This document shows positions 43,621 through 51,261 of a stretch of DNA of 64,000 bases, piece by piece. The notes below the pieces were generated by a model. The model made no database searches. It saw only the letters and a list, made by a program, of their open reading frames with translations, and had not been told where the DNA came from. The stretch comes from Rhodopseudomonas pseudopalustris (GTDB taxonomy: Bacteria; Pseudomonadota; Alphaproteobacteria; Rhizobiales; Xanthobacteraceae). The stretch is taken from NCBI RefSeq assembly GCF_900110435.1, contig NZ_FODT01000004.1, positions 62,001-126,000 of the forward strand. Reading direction: 5' to 3'. Both the position numbers and the translations under genes were made by a program. Numbering within the stretch: position 1 is the stretch's first letter; every line of letters starts with the position of its first letter.

Positions 43621-44304
43621 CTAAGCCCGCCGCGCCACGGCGGCCGCCGGACGCGCGGACTTTTTGCGCGCCGCGCCGGACGCGGTTTTGGCGTCGCCCT
43701 CGGTCTCCTCCATCGCCTGCTCGGCGCCGGCGACCATCAGGGTCGTCACCATTCTGGCATAGGTCTCGCGCGACAGGCCCTTGCCTTCGCGGAACCAGAG
43801 ATAGTGCCAGTTCAGCATACCGAACAGCGACATCGTCAGCGGCTTCAACAGATGCGGCCTGGCCGTCGCGGCGGGGATCGCCGCGCTGATCGCATCCGAC
43901 ATCAGGCTGACGAGCTTGCGCTCCAGCGCCTTCAACTCTTCCTGCTGCTCGGGCGGCAGCAGCTTGAGGCTGGAGATCTGCACCTGGTGTTCGGCGTCGG
44001 CGCCGCGATAGGCCTCGAGCAATGCCGCCGCGATCGCGAACAGCCGCTCGTTTGCGTCGCCATCTGAATGCGCGGCGGCTTCGACCACGCCGACGAGATG
44101 TTGCAGATGGTCGGCGAGCAGATCGAACAGCACCGCGTCCTTGGAGCGGTAGTAGTGATACATCAGCGCCTTGGAGACGCCGCAGGCCTCCGCGATCATG
44201 GTGATCGAGGTTCCGGTGTAGCCGTGCTCGGCGAACAGCTTTGCGGAACGGCTGAGGATGCCGAGGCGTTTCTGATCGTAATCGTTCGCACGTGTGCGGG
44301 CCAT
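43621..44304 (-). CDS. paaR: TetR-family regulator of phenylacetate genes (PaaR-like)
   Basis: A 227-residue TetR regulator. The HTH domain reads KRLGILSRSAKLFAEHGYTGTSITMIAEACGVSKALMYHYYRSKDAVL. The C-terminal tail is Lys/Arg/Ala rich. It is divergent from paaA, over 127 bases that contain a 22-bp operator-like sequence, which recurs between paaG and paaZ. TetR-type PaaR proteins repress paa genes and are released by phenylacetyl-CoA; the same logic is inferred here. The gene name rests on position and operator sharing, not on a unique motif. Confidence 0.75.
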   Translation of the reverse strand: MARTRANDYDQKRLGILSRSAKLFAEHGYTGTSITMIAEACGVSKALMYHYYRSKDAVLFDLLADHLQHLVGVVEAAAHSDGDANERLFAIAAALLEAYRGADAEHQVQISSLKLLPPEQQEELKALERKLVSLMSDAISAAIPAATARPHLLKPLTMSLFGMLNWHYLWFREGKGLSRETYARMVTTLMVAGAEQAMEETEGDAKTASGAARKKSARPAAAVARRA

Positions 44305-44375
44305 TTCGGCGCTCTACCTTGCTTGCCGCAGTGCGTCATGCGCGACCTGCGGATGATCCGGTTCCGACACTTGCA

Positions 44376-44402
44376 TTGACCGTCCAATTGGTCAATTATA
44401 AT
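44376..44402 (+). promoter_or_regulatory. paaA promoter with PaaR-type operator
   Basis: A 22-bp site at 44376-44397 begins ttgacc and contains ggtcaa at 44390-44395, giving an imperfect palindrome. It overlaps a -35-like TTGACC (44376-44381) and ends at a perfect -10 TATAAT (44397-44402), with a spacer of 15 bases. Sixteen of 22 positions match the reverse complement of 51157-51178 between paaG and paaZ. Confidence 0.65.
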
Positions 44403-44431
44403 CCGCATAACTGCTCCAGGGAGGAACGACG

Positions 44432-45415
44432 ATGTACACCCAGGCGCTCAATGTCTCCGACGGCGACGACCGAAATCTGGAGGATGCCGGCCGCGCCGCG
44501 CAGTTTCAGGCGCGGATCGACGCGGAGGAGCGGATCGAGCCGAACGACTGGATGCCGGCGGCCTATTGCAAGACGCTGACGCGGCAGATTTCCCAGCACG
44601 CCCATTCCGAAATCGTCGGGATGCTGCCGGAAGGCAACTGGATCACCCGCGCGCCGACGCTGCGCCGCAAGGCGGCCTTGCTCGCCAAGGTGCAGGACGA
44701 GTGCGGTCACGGGCTGTATCTCTACGCCGCCGCCGAGACGCTCGGCGCCTCGCGCGAGGAGCTGGTCGATCAGATGCTGAGCGGCAAGGCGAAGTACTCC
44801 TCGATCTTCAACTACCCGACGCTGACCTGGGCGGATATCGGCGCGATCGGCTGGCTGGTCGACGGCGCCGCGATCATGAACCAGATCCCGCTGTGCCGCT
44901 GTTCCTATGGCCCCTATGCCCGCGCGATGATCCGCGTCTGCAAGGAGGAGTCGTTCCACCAGCGTCAGGGCTACGAGATCATGTTGACACTCTGCCGCGG
45001 CTCCGCCGAGCAGAAGGCGATGGCGCAGGACGCCCTGAACCGCTGGTGGTGGCCGTGCCTGATGATGTTCGGCCCGCCGGATCAGGCGAGCCAGCACAGC
45101 GACACCTCGACCAAATGGAAGATCAAGCGCTTCTCCAACGACGAGCTACGCCAGAAATTCCTCGATGCCACCGTGCCGCAGGCGCATTACCTCGGCCTGA
45201 CGCTTCCCGATCCGGCGCTGACGAAGAACGAGGCGACCGGGCATTGGGACTACGGCGCGATCGACTGGGATGAATTCAAGCAGGTGTTGGCCGGCAACGG
45301 CCCGTGCAACCGCGATCGCCTCGCGGCGCGGCGCAAGGCGCATGACGACGGCGCCTGGGTTCGCGACGCCGCGGTCGCCTATGCCGAAAAGCGCAAGAAC
45401 AGACTGGCGGCGTAA
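44432..45415 (+). CDS. paaA: 1,2-phenylacetyl-CoA epoxidase, catalytic subunit PaaA
   Basis: A 327-residue ferritin-fold di-iron subunit. Carboxylate/His ligands are visible in [13 protein letters not shown] and [15 protein letters not shown]. It inserts oxygen into the ring of phenylacetyl-CoA to give the 1,2-epoxide, in complex with PaaB and PaaC and with electrons from PaaE. The upstream GGGAGGAAC gives a strong ribosome-binding site. It is the first gene of paaABCDE. Confidence 0.95.
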   Translation: MYTQALNVSDGDDRNLEDAGRAAQFQARIDAEERIEPNDWMPAAYCKTLTRQISQHAHSEIVGMLPEGNWITRAPTLRRKAALLAKVQDECGHGLYLYAAAETLGASREELVDQMLSGKAKYSSIFNYPTLTWADIGAIGWLVDGAAIMNQIPLCRCSYGPYARAMIRVCKEESFHQRQGYEIMLTLCRGSAEQKAMAQDALNRWWWPCLMMFGPPDQASQHSDTSTKWKIKRFSNDELRQKFLDATVPQAHYLGLTLPDPALTKNEATGHWDYGAIDWDEFKQVLAGNGPCNRDRLAARRKAHDDGAWVRDAAVAYAEKRKNRLAA

Positions 45416-45445
45416 GCGCTCCGCTTTCCTTTGGGAGGATCATCA

Positions 45446-45733
45446 ATGAGCACGCCGAATACAGCGCTGTGGGAAGTCTTCATCCGCAGCCGCAATGGGC
45501 TCGCGCACAAGCATGTCGGTTCGCTGCACGCCGCCGATGCGACGATGGCCTTGCAGGCCGCGCGCGACATCTACACCCGCCGCGGCGAAGGCCTGTCGAT
45601 CTGGGTGGTGCCGTCGAACGCGATCACGGCGTCCGATCCCGCCGAGGCCGGCATGATGTTCGAGCCCGCCGAGAGCAAGATCTATCGCCATCCGACGTTT
45701 TACGAGGTGCCCGACGACGTCGGGCATATGTAG
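45446..45733 (+). CDS. paaB: Phenylacetyl-CoA epoxidase subunit PaaB
   Basis: A 95-residue structural subunit that bridges PaaAC units. Family phrases are WEVFIRSRNGLAHKHVGSLHAADATMALQAARDIYTRR and the ending YRHPTFYEVPDDVGHM. The ATG at 45446 follows GGGAGGATC, and an in-frame ATG 15 bases up lies inside that ribosome-binding site. It is 30 bases after paaA. Confidence 0.93.
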   Translation: MSTPNTALWEVFIRSRNGLAHKHVGSLHAADATMALQAARDIYTRRGEGLSIWVVPSNAITASDPAEAGMMFEPAESKIYRHPTFYEVPDDVGHM

Positions 45734-45846
45734 TTCACGTCGATGGCCGCCGGCACCCGTCGCCGGATCCGTCAAGGTTCGCTGCGCGCGCACCTCGGGA
45801 TGACGCCGCTGTGCAACTGATCAGCGCCTAAGCAGAGTAACAGCCG

Positions 45847-46623
45847 ATGTCCACCACCTCGATCGAGATTGCCGACACGCCGCTCTTCATCTACGCGCTG
45901 CGCCGCGCCGACGATGCGCTGATCCTCGGGCACCGGCTGTCGGAATGGTGCGGCCATGCGCCGATGCTCGAAGAGGACATGGCGCTGTCGAACATCGCGC
46001 TCGACCTGATCGGTCAGGCGCGCGAACTCTACAGCTATGCCGGCCAGGTCGAGGGCAGGGGCCACGACGAGGATCGGCTCGCTTATCTGCGCGACGAGCG
46101 GCAGTATCGCAATCTGCTGCTCGCCGAACAGCCGAACGGCGATTTCGCCCGCACCATCGCGCGGCAATTGTTCTACTCGGCGTTCGCCGATCCCTATTGG
46201 CGGGCGATGATGGGCTCGCGCGATGCGACGCTCGCGGCGATCGCCGCCAAATCCGAGAAGGAAAGCGCGTATCATCTCCGCCATGCCTCGGAATGGATGA
46301 TCCGGCTCGGCGACGGCACCGATGAAAGCCACCGCCGCGCCCAGGATGCGATCGACGCGCTGTGGCCCTTCACCGGCGAGATGTTCGATATCGACGACGG
46401 CGAGCGCAGCCTGATCGACGCCGGCATCGCGATCGATCCGGCGACATTGCGCGAGCGCTGGCAGGGCACGATCGCGGCGGTGCTGTCGGAGGCGACGCTG
46501 ACGCTGCCGGGCAATGCCTGGATGCAGCAGGGCGGGCGCAGCGGCCGGCACACCGAGCATCTCGGCCGCTTGCTCACCGATCTGCAATACATGCAGCGCT
46601 CGCTGCCGGGCCTGACATGGTGA
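45847..46623 (+). CDS. paaC: Phenylacetyl-CoA epoxidase subunit PaaC
   Basis: A 258-residue ferritin-like helical subunit that binds PaaA but lacks the full di-iron site. Family stretches are LFIYALRRADDALILGHRLSEWCGHAPMLEEDMALSNIALDLIGQAR and EKESAYHLRHASEWMIRLGDGT. It is separated from paaB by 113 bases holding a remnant of an intergenic repeat. Its stop overlaps the paaD start by seven bases. Confidence 0.92.
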   Translation: MSTTSIEIADTPLFIYALRRADDALILGHRLSEWCGHAPMLEEDMALSNIALDLIGQARELYSYAGQVEGRGHDEDRLAYLRDERQYRNLLLAEQPNGDFARTIARQLFYSAFADPYWRAMMGSRDATLAAIAAKSEKESAYHLRHASEWMIRLGDGTDESHRRAQDAIDALWPFTGEMFDIDDGERSLIDAGIAIDPATLRERWQGTIAAVLSEATLTLPGNAWMQQGGRSGRHTEHLGRLLTDLQYMQRSLPGLTW

Positions 46624-47120
46624 GTCCCGCGCCCGGCGACGCCGAGTTGCGCCAGCGCGCCTGGGACGCCGCCGCGACCGTGGTCGATCCGGAGATTCCG
46701 GTGCTGACCATCGCCGATCTCGGCGTGCTGCGCGAGGTCTCCGTCGCTGAAGGTCGCGTCGAAATCGCGATCACGCCGACCTATTCGGGCTGCCCGGCGA
46801 TGAACATGATCACGCTGGAAATCGAGATGGCGCTGGCGCGCGCCGGCATCAGCGACGCGCGCGTCAGAACGGTGCTGGCGCCGGCCTGGACCACCGACTG
46901 GATGAGCGCGGAAGGCCGCGCCAAGCTGAAGGACTACGGCATCGCGCCGCCGCAGATCGCCAGCTCCCGCCGCGCTCTGTTCGGCACGCTGGAAATCGCG
47001 TGTCCGCAATGCGGCTCGATCGACACCGAGCAGCTGTCGGAATTCGGCTCGACCTCCTGCAAGGCGTTGTGGCGCTGCAAGGCCTGTCGTGAGCCGTTCG
47101 ATTACTTCAAGTGTCATTGA
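46617..47120 (+). CDS. paaD: Phenylacetate degradation protein PaaD
   Basis: A 167-residue protein. The N-terminal DUF59/MIP18-like domain (WDAAATVVDPEIPVLTIADLGVL) is linked to Fe-S cluster assembly. The C-terminal domain has four cysteines in two pairs (CPQCGS and CKAC) and ends FDYFKCH, a zinc-ribbon-like module. PaaD is thought to help mature the Fe-S cluster of PaaE or the epoxidase. Overlap with paaC supports coupled translation. Confidence 0.9.
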   Translation: MVSPAPGDAELRQRAWDAAATVVDPEIPVLTIADLGVLREVSVAEGRVEIAITPTYSGCPAMNMITLEIEMALARAGISDARVRTVLAPAWTTDWMSAEGRAKLKDYGIAPPQIASSRRALFGTLEIACPQCGSIDTEQLSEFGSTSCKALWRCKACREPFDYFKCH

Positions 47121-47136
47121 CCCGGTTGCCGCACCC

Positions 47137-48225
47137 ATGAACATCTCCGCCACCATCCCGCGCTTCCATCCGCTCACCATCAGCGACCTGCGTCGCGAAT
47201 CCGGCGACGCGATCTCGCTCGCTTTCGCGATCCCGCCGGACTTGGCCGATGCCTATCGGTTCGCGCCGGGCCAGTATTTGACGCTGCGGACGACGATGGA
47301 CGGCGAGGAGGTGCGGCGCTCTTATTCGATCTGCTCCGGGCCCGACGACGGCGAATTGCGGATCGCGGTGAAGAAGGTCGATGGCGGTGCGTTCTCGGTG
47401 TGGGCGACCGAGGAGCTGAAAGCCGGCGACACCATCGACGTGATGACGCCGACCGGCCGGTTCGGCGTCGCGCACGCGGTCGGCGAAGTACGCACCTATG
47501 TCGGCTTCGCCGCGGGCTCGGGCATCACGCCGATCCTGTCGCTGGTGAAGGGCGTGCTGGCGCGCGAGACGGCGAGCCGGTTCTTCCTGTTCTACGGCAA
47601 CCGCACCACCGACCAGATCCTGTTCCGCGAGTCGCTGGAGACGCTGAAGGACCGCTATCTCGATCGGTTCGCGGTGTTCCACGTGCTCTCTCAGGAGGAG
47701 CAGGACGTGCCGGTGATGCAGGGGAGGCTCGATCGCGACAAGGTGCGACTGCTGCTCACCGCGATGGTGCCGGCGTCGTCGGTGGATCACGTCTTCGTCT
47801 GCGGCCCGACCGGAATGAGCGACGATGTCAAGGCGGCGTGTCGCGAACTCGGCCTCGCGGAGGAGCGCATTCACGTCGAGCGCTTCGTCTCCGGCCTCGG
47901 CGGCAAGCCGCGGCCGAAAGCGGTCGTGGCGCCCGGCGCGCCACCGAAGGCGATCGCGTCGTTGATCATCGACGGCAAGCGCCGCGAGGTGCCGGTCGCG
48001 GAGGGCGAAGCGATCCTCGACGCCGCGCTGCGCGCCGGAGTCGACCTGCCGTTCGCCTGCAAGGGCGGCATGTGTTCGACCTGCCGCGCCAAGCTGGTCG
48101 AAGGGCAAGCGCCGATGGAGCTGAACTACTCTCTGGAGCCGTGGGAATTGCAGGCGGGATTCATCCTGACCTGCCAGGCGAAACCGACCAGTGACCGCGT
48201 GGTGGTCGACTACGATCACTTGTAA
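47137..48225 (+). CDS. paaE: Phenylacetyl-CoA epoxidase reductase PaaE
   Basis: A 362-residue FAD/2Fe-2S reductase. The FAD-binding RRSYSICSG, NADPH-binding FAAGSGITPILSL and a C-terminal plant-type ferredoxin domain with CKGGMCSTC and a later LTCQA cysteine are intact. It delivers electrons to PaaABC. The ATG at 47137 is preferred to GTG 47089, which lies inside paaD and gives an atypical extension. It is the last gene of the operon. Confidence 0.92.
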   Translation: MNISATIPRFHPLTISDLRRESGDAISLAFAIPPDLADAYRFAPGQYLTLRTTMDGEEVRRSYSICSGPDDGELRIAVKKVDGGAFSVWATEELKAGDTIDVMTPTGRFGVAHAVGEVRTYVGFAAGSGITPILSLVKGVLARETASRFFLFYGNRTTDQILFRESLETLKDRYLDRFAVFHVLSQEEQDVPVMQGRLDRDKVRLLLTAMVPASSVDHVFVCGPTGMSDDVKAACRELGLAEERIHVERFVSGLGGKPRPKAVVAPGAPPKAIASLIIDGKRREVPVAEGEAILDAALRAGVDLPFACKGGMCSTCRAKLVEGQAPMELNYSLEPWELQAGFILTCQAKPTSDRVVVDYDHL

Positions 48226-48237
48226 CAGTCCCAAGTT

Positions 48238-48465
48238 CGTCATTCCGGGGCGTGCAGCGAAGCTGCGTGAACCCGGAATCTCTGAAACAAGCGGTCACAT
48301 CCAGGTCCGTCATTCCGGGGCGCCGCGCAGCGGCGAACCCGGAATCCATACTCCCTGGACTCTCGGTGAATTCGTTGAAGTTGATTGACGCATGCCGTGC
48401 CCAACAACGAGCACAGGGGTTATGGATTCCGGGTTCGCGAGCTGCGCTCGCGCCCCGGAATGACG
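48238..48465. repeat. Cluster of three dispersed CGTCATTCCGGGG repeats
   Basis: Two direct copies (48238-48280 and 48308-48347) begin cgtcattccgggg and end acccggaatc. A third copy (48424-48465) is inverted and ends ccccggaatgacg. Each copy is itself palindromic with a variable GC-rich centre. The cluster fills the gap between the convergent paaE and paaK genes. Confidence 0.75.
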
Positions 48466-48514
48466 AACGAGAGGGAAGCGTTCTGCGATCAGCCGTAGTC
48501 GAGCGCTTCGCGCC

Positions 48515-49849
48515 TCACCCCTTCGGCCGCTTGTCGTACACGCGCTTCGCCTTGCCGAGTGAGCGCTCCAGCGTGTCGGGCGGCACGACCTTGATCGTCG
48601 TGCTGATGCCGATGGTGTTCTTGATGTAGGTGGCGACGCGCTCGGCGTGGGGCACGAGTCCCGCGCCGTCCCAGCTTTCCGGGCGCGCTTCGGCGAGTAC
48701 GGTCATCTCGTCCATCCGGCCCTGGCGGGTCAGTTCGATGATGAAATGGCCGCCGCACCAGTCGGTGCCGAGCAGCACTTCCTCGATCTGGGTCGGGAAC
48801 ACGTTGACGCCGCGCAGGATGATCATGTCGTCGGAGCGGCCGGTGATCTTCTCCATCCGCCGCATTCCGGGCCGCGCCGAGCCCGGCAGCAGCCGCGTCA
48901 GGTCGCGGGTGCGATAGCGGATCACGGGGAAGGCTTCCTTGGTCAGCGAGGTGAATACCAGCTCGCCGGTCTCGCCGTCGGGCAGCACCGCGCCGGTCGT
49001 GGGATCGATCACTTCGGGCAGGAAGTGATCCTCCCAGATGTGCAGCCCGTCCTTGGTCTCGACGCACTCCTGCGCGACGCCCGGGCCCATCACTTCCGAC
49101 AGGCCGTAGATGTCGGTGGCGTCCATGTCGAACGCCTGCTCGATCTCGGCCCGCATCGCGTTGGTCCAGGGCTCGGCGCCGAACACGCCGTATTTCAGCG
49201 ACGATTTGCGCGGGTCGAGGCCCTGCCGTTTGAATTCGTCGAGGATCGCCAGCATGTAGCTCGGCGTCACGGTGATGATGTCGGGGCGGAAATCGTTGAT
49301 CAGTTGCACCTGCCGCTCGGTCATGCCGCCCGAGACGGGCACCACGGTGCAGCCGAGCTTCTCGCCGCCGTAATGCGCGCCGAGGCCGCCGGTGAACAGG
49401 CCGTAGCCATAGGCGTTGTGCAGGATCATGCCGCGGCGGGCGCCGGCCGCGCGCAGCGACCGCGCCATCACCGTGGCCCAGGTGTCGATGTCGTTCGCCG
49501 TATAGCCGACCACGATCGGTTTGCCGGTGGTTCCGGAGGAGGCGTGGACGCGGACCAGTTGTTCGCGCGGCACCGCGAACATGCTGAACGGGTAGTTGTC
49601 GCGCAGATCGTTCTTCTGCGTGAACGGGAATTTCGCAAGGTCGGCGAGTTCGCGAAAATCCGACGGATGCACGCCGACGCGGTCGAACGCGGTCTTGTAA
49701 TGCGCGACGTTGTCATAGGCGTGCTTCAGCGTCCAGCCGAGCCGCCTGGTCTGCAGCGCCACGATCTCGTCGCGCGAGGCGCGTTCGGTTTCGTCGAGTT
49801 CGGCGCTGTAGCCCGCCGGTGTCTTGAACTGATGGATGCTCGCGGCCAT
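48515..49849 (-). CDS. paaK: Phenylacetate-CoA ligase PaaK
   Basis: A 444-residue adenylate-forming enzyme. The P-loop VHASSGTTGKPIVVGYT, motif GVFGAEPWTNAMR, GRSDDMIILRGVNVFPTQIEEVL and the catalytic C-terminal Lys region SLGKAKRVYDKRPKG are present. It activates phenylacetate to phenylacetyl-CoA with ATP and CoA, the first step of the pathway. The ATG at 49849 follows GAGGGAGACC. It ends the paaG-paaI-paaK minus-strand unit. Confidence 0.94.
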   Translation of the reverse strand: MAASIHQFKTPAGYSAELDETERASRDEIVALQTRRLGWTLKHAYDNVAHYKTAFDRVGVHPSDFRELADLAKFPFTQKNDLRDNYPFSMFAVPREQLVRVHASSGTTGKPIVVGYTANDIDTWATVMARSLRAAGARRGMILHNAYGYGLFTGGLGAHYGGEKLGCTVVPVSGGMTERQVQLINDFRPDIITVTPSYMLAILDEFKRQGLDPRKSSLKYGVFGAEPWTNAMRAEIEQAFDMDATDIYGLSEVMGPGVAQECVETKDGLHIWEDHFLPEVIDPTTGAVLPDGETGELVFTSLTKEAFPVIRYRTRDLTRLLPGSARPGMRRMEKITGRSDDMIILRGVNVFPTQIEEVLLGTDWCGGHFIIELTRQGRMDEMTVLAEARPESWDGAGLVPHAERVATYIKNTIGISTTIKVVPPDTLERSLGKAKRVYDKRPKG

Positions 49850-49863
49850 CGCTCTGGTCTCCC

Positions 49864-50316
49864 TCAGCGTTGTTCGGTGTCTTGCGGCGGCACCAGCGTC
49901 CCGCCGATCGCGCGCGAATTGCCGCGGAATTCCGCGATCACCACGCCGCCCGAGGTGACGCGGACGTCGTAGATGCCCGAGCGCCCGGCGCGGGTGACCT
50001 CGCGCGCGCTCGCCACCAGTCTGGCGCCGAGCTTGCCCGGGCGGATGAAGCTGATCGCGCCCTGCGCCGCCACGGTGTTCTCGTTGCGCGAGTTGCAGGC
50101 ATAGGCGAAGGCGGAATCCGCCAGCGTGAAGATGAAGCCGCCATGCGCGATGCCGTGGCCGTTGACCATTTCGGTGGTGACGGTCATCGAAAGCGTCGCA
50201 TGGCCTTCGCCGATCTCGACGATCTGCATGCCGAGCGCCTTGCTGGCGTGGTCGTTGGCCCACATCGCGTCGGCGCAGGCGCGCGCCAGTTCGTCGGGCG
50301 CGAGGTCGGTCGTCAT
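49864..50316 (-). CDS. paaI: Hotdog thioesterase PaaI
   Basis: A 150-residue hotdog-fold thioesterase. VNGHGIAHGGFIFTLADSAFAYACNS holds the family signature with the catalytic Asp/Glu region. PaaI hydrolyses ring-hydroxylated phenylacetyl-CoA thioesters, freeing CoA when the pathway stalls. It lies 14 bases before paaK and 2 bases after paaG, so the three genes are one transcript. Confidence 0.9.
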   Translation of the reverse strand: MTTDLAPDELARACADAMWANDHASKALGMQIVEIGEGHATLSMTVTTEMVNGHGIAHGGFIFTLADSAFAYACNSRNENTVAAQGAISFIRPGKLGARLVASAREVTRAGRSGIYDVRVTSGGVVIAEFRGNSRAIGGTLVPPQDTEQR

Positions 50317-50318
50317 GG

Positions 50319-51104
50319 TCAATGCGCTCTCCCGGTGAATGTCGGCGCGCGTTTGCCGATGAAGGCGTCGACGCCCTCGGCGTAGTCCGGCGTGCGCCCG
50401 GCCTGGCGCTGCAGGTCGCGTTCGAGATCGAGCTGCGCATCGAGCGTCGAGGTCGCCGCCGCCGCCAGCGCCTGCTTGATCAGCGCCAGCCCCTGGGTCG
50501 GCTGGGTGGCGAGATGCGCGGTCAGCGCCTCGGCTTCGCTGATCAGCCTGTCGTCGTCGGCGACGCGCCAGATCAGCCCCCAATTCGCAGCGGTCTCGGC
50601 GCTGATCGGCTCGGCCAGCATCGCCAGCCCGCGCGCCCGCGCGTCGCCGATCAGACGCGGCAGAAACCAGGTGCCGCCGGAATCCGGCACCAGGCCGATC
50701 TTGGCGAATGACTGGATGAATTTCGCCGAGCGCGCCGCGATCACCAGATCGCAGGCCAGCGCGATATTGGCCCCGGCGCCGGCCGCGGTGCCGTTCACGG
50801 CGCAGACGACGGGCTTGTCGAGCCCGCGGATCTGCCGCACCAGCGGATTGTAGAAGGTCTCGATGGTGACGCCGAGATCGGGCGCGGAGCCCTCCGCGAC
50901 AGTGACGTCGGCGAGGTCCTGCCCGGCGCAGAAGCCGCGGCCCGCGCCGGTCAGCAGCACGGCACGGCAGGCCGGATCGCGCGCCCCGTCGAGCGCCGAG
51001 GCCAGCGCGCGATGCATCGCTTCGTTGAAAGAGTTCAGCCGGTCCGGACGGTTCAGCGTGACGACGCGCCAAGACCCCCGATCGTCGATCAGGATTTCGT
51101 CCAC
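50319..51104 (-). CDS. paaG: Ring-1,2-epoxyphenylacetyl-CoA isomerase PaaG
   Basis: A 261-residue crotonase-fold enzyme. LTGAGRGFCAGQDL and NGTAAGAGANIALACDLVIAARSAKFIQSFAKIGLVPDSGGTWFLPRLIG are typical of PaaG, with the catalytic Asp in LVPDSGG. It isomerises the epoxide to the oxepin ring-expanded CoA thioester. Assignment to PaaG rather than PaaF comes from that region and the paa context. It is the first gene of the minus-strand unit, divergent from paaZ. Confidence 0.88.
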   Translation of the reverse strand: MDEILIDDRGSWRVVTLNRPDRLNSFNEAMHRALASALDGARDPACRAVLLTGAGRGFCAGQDLADVTVAEGSAPDLGVTIETFYNPLVRQIRGLDKPVVCAVNGTAAGAGANIALACDLVIAARSAKFIQSFAKIGLVPDSGGTWFLPRLIGDARARGLAMLAEPISAETAANWGLIWRVADDDRLISEAEALTAHLATQPTQGLALIKQALAAAATSTLDAQLDLERDLQRQAGRTPDYAEGVDAFIGKRAPTFTGRAH

Positions 51105-51156
51105 GTTTCTCTCCCGTTTTGTCTCACCACGTCCGCGGGCTCTCGAAAGCCTCTTG

Positions 51157-51178
51157 AATTAAACGATCGGTCAGTCAA
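51157..51178. promoter_or_regulatory. Second PaaR-type operator, between paaG and paaZ
   Basis: On the minus strand this 22-bp site begins ttgactgacc and ends tttaatt. Sixteen of 22 positions match the site at 44376-44397 upstream of paaA, including TTGAC at the left end and AATT at the right end. It is centred in the 157-base divergent region between paaG and paaZ. Confidence 0.62.
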
Positions 51179-51261
51179 TTATTAGCCCAAGCCACCATCG
51201 TGTCAACGGCCTGCGCGCGGGTCAAATCGCGCGACCTGCCGACGGCCCACAGGGAGAGACC

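Noticed and set aside
47089-47136. Upstream GTG start for paaE
   Set aside because: It lies inside paaD and yields an extension unlike PaaE proteins; ATG 47137 gives the normal start.
48238-48465. CRISPR array
   Set aside because: The repeats differ in orientation and spacing, are palindromic and lack equal-length spacers and cas genes.
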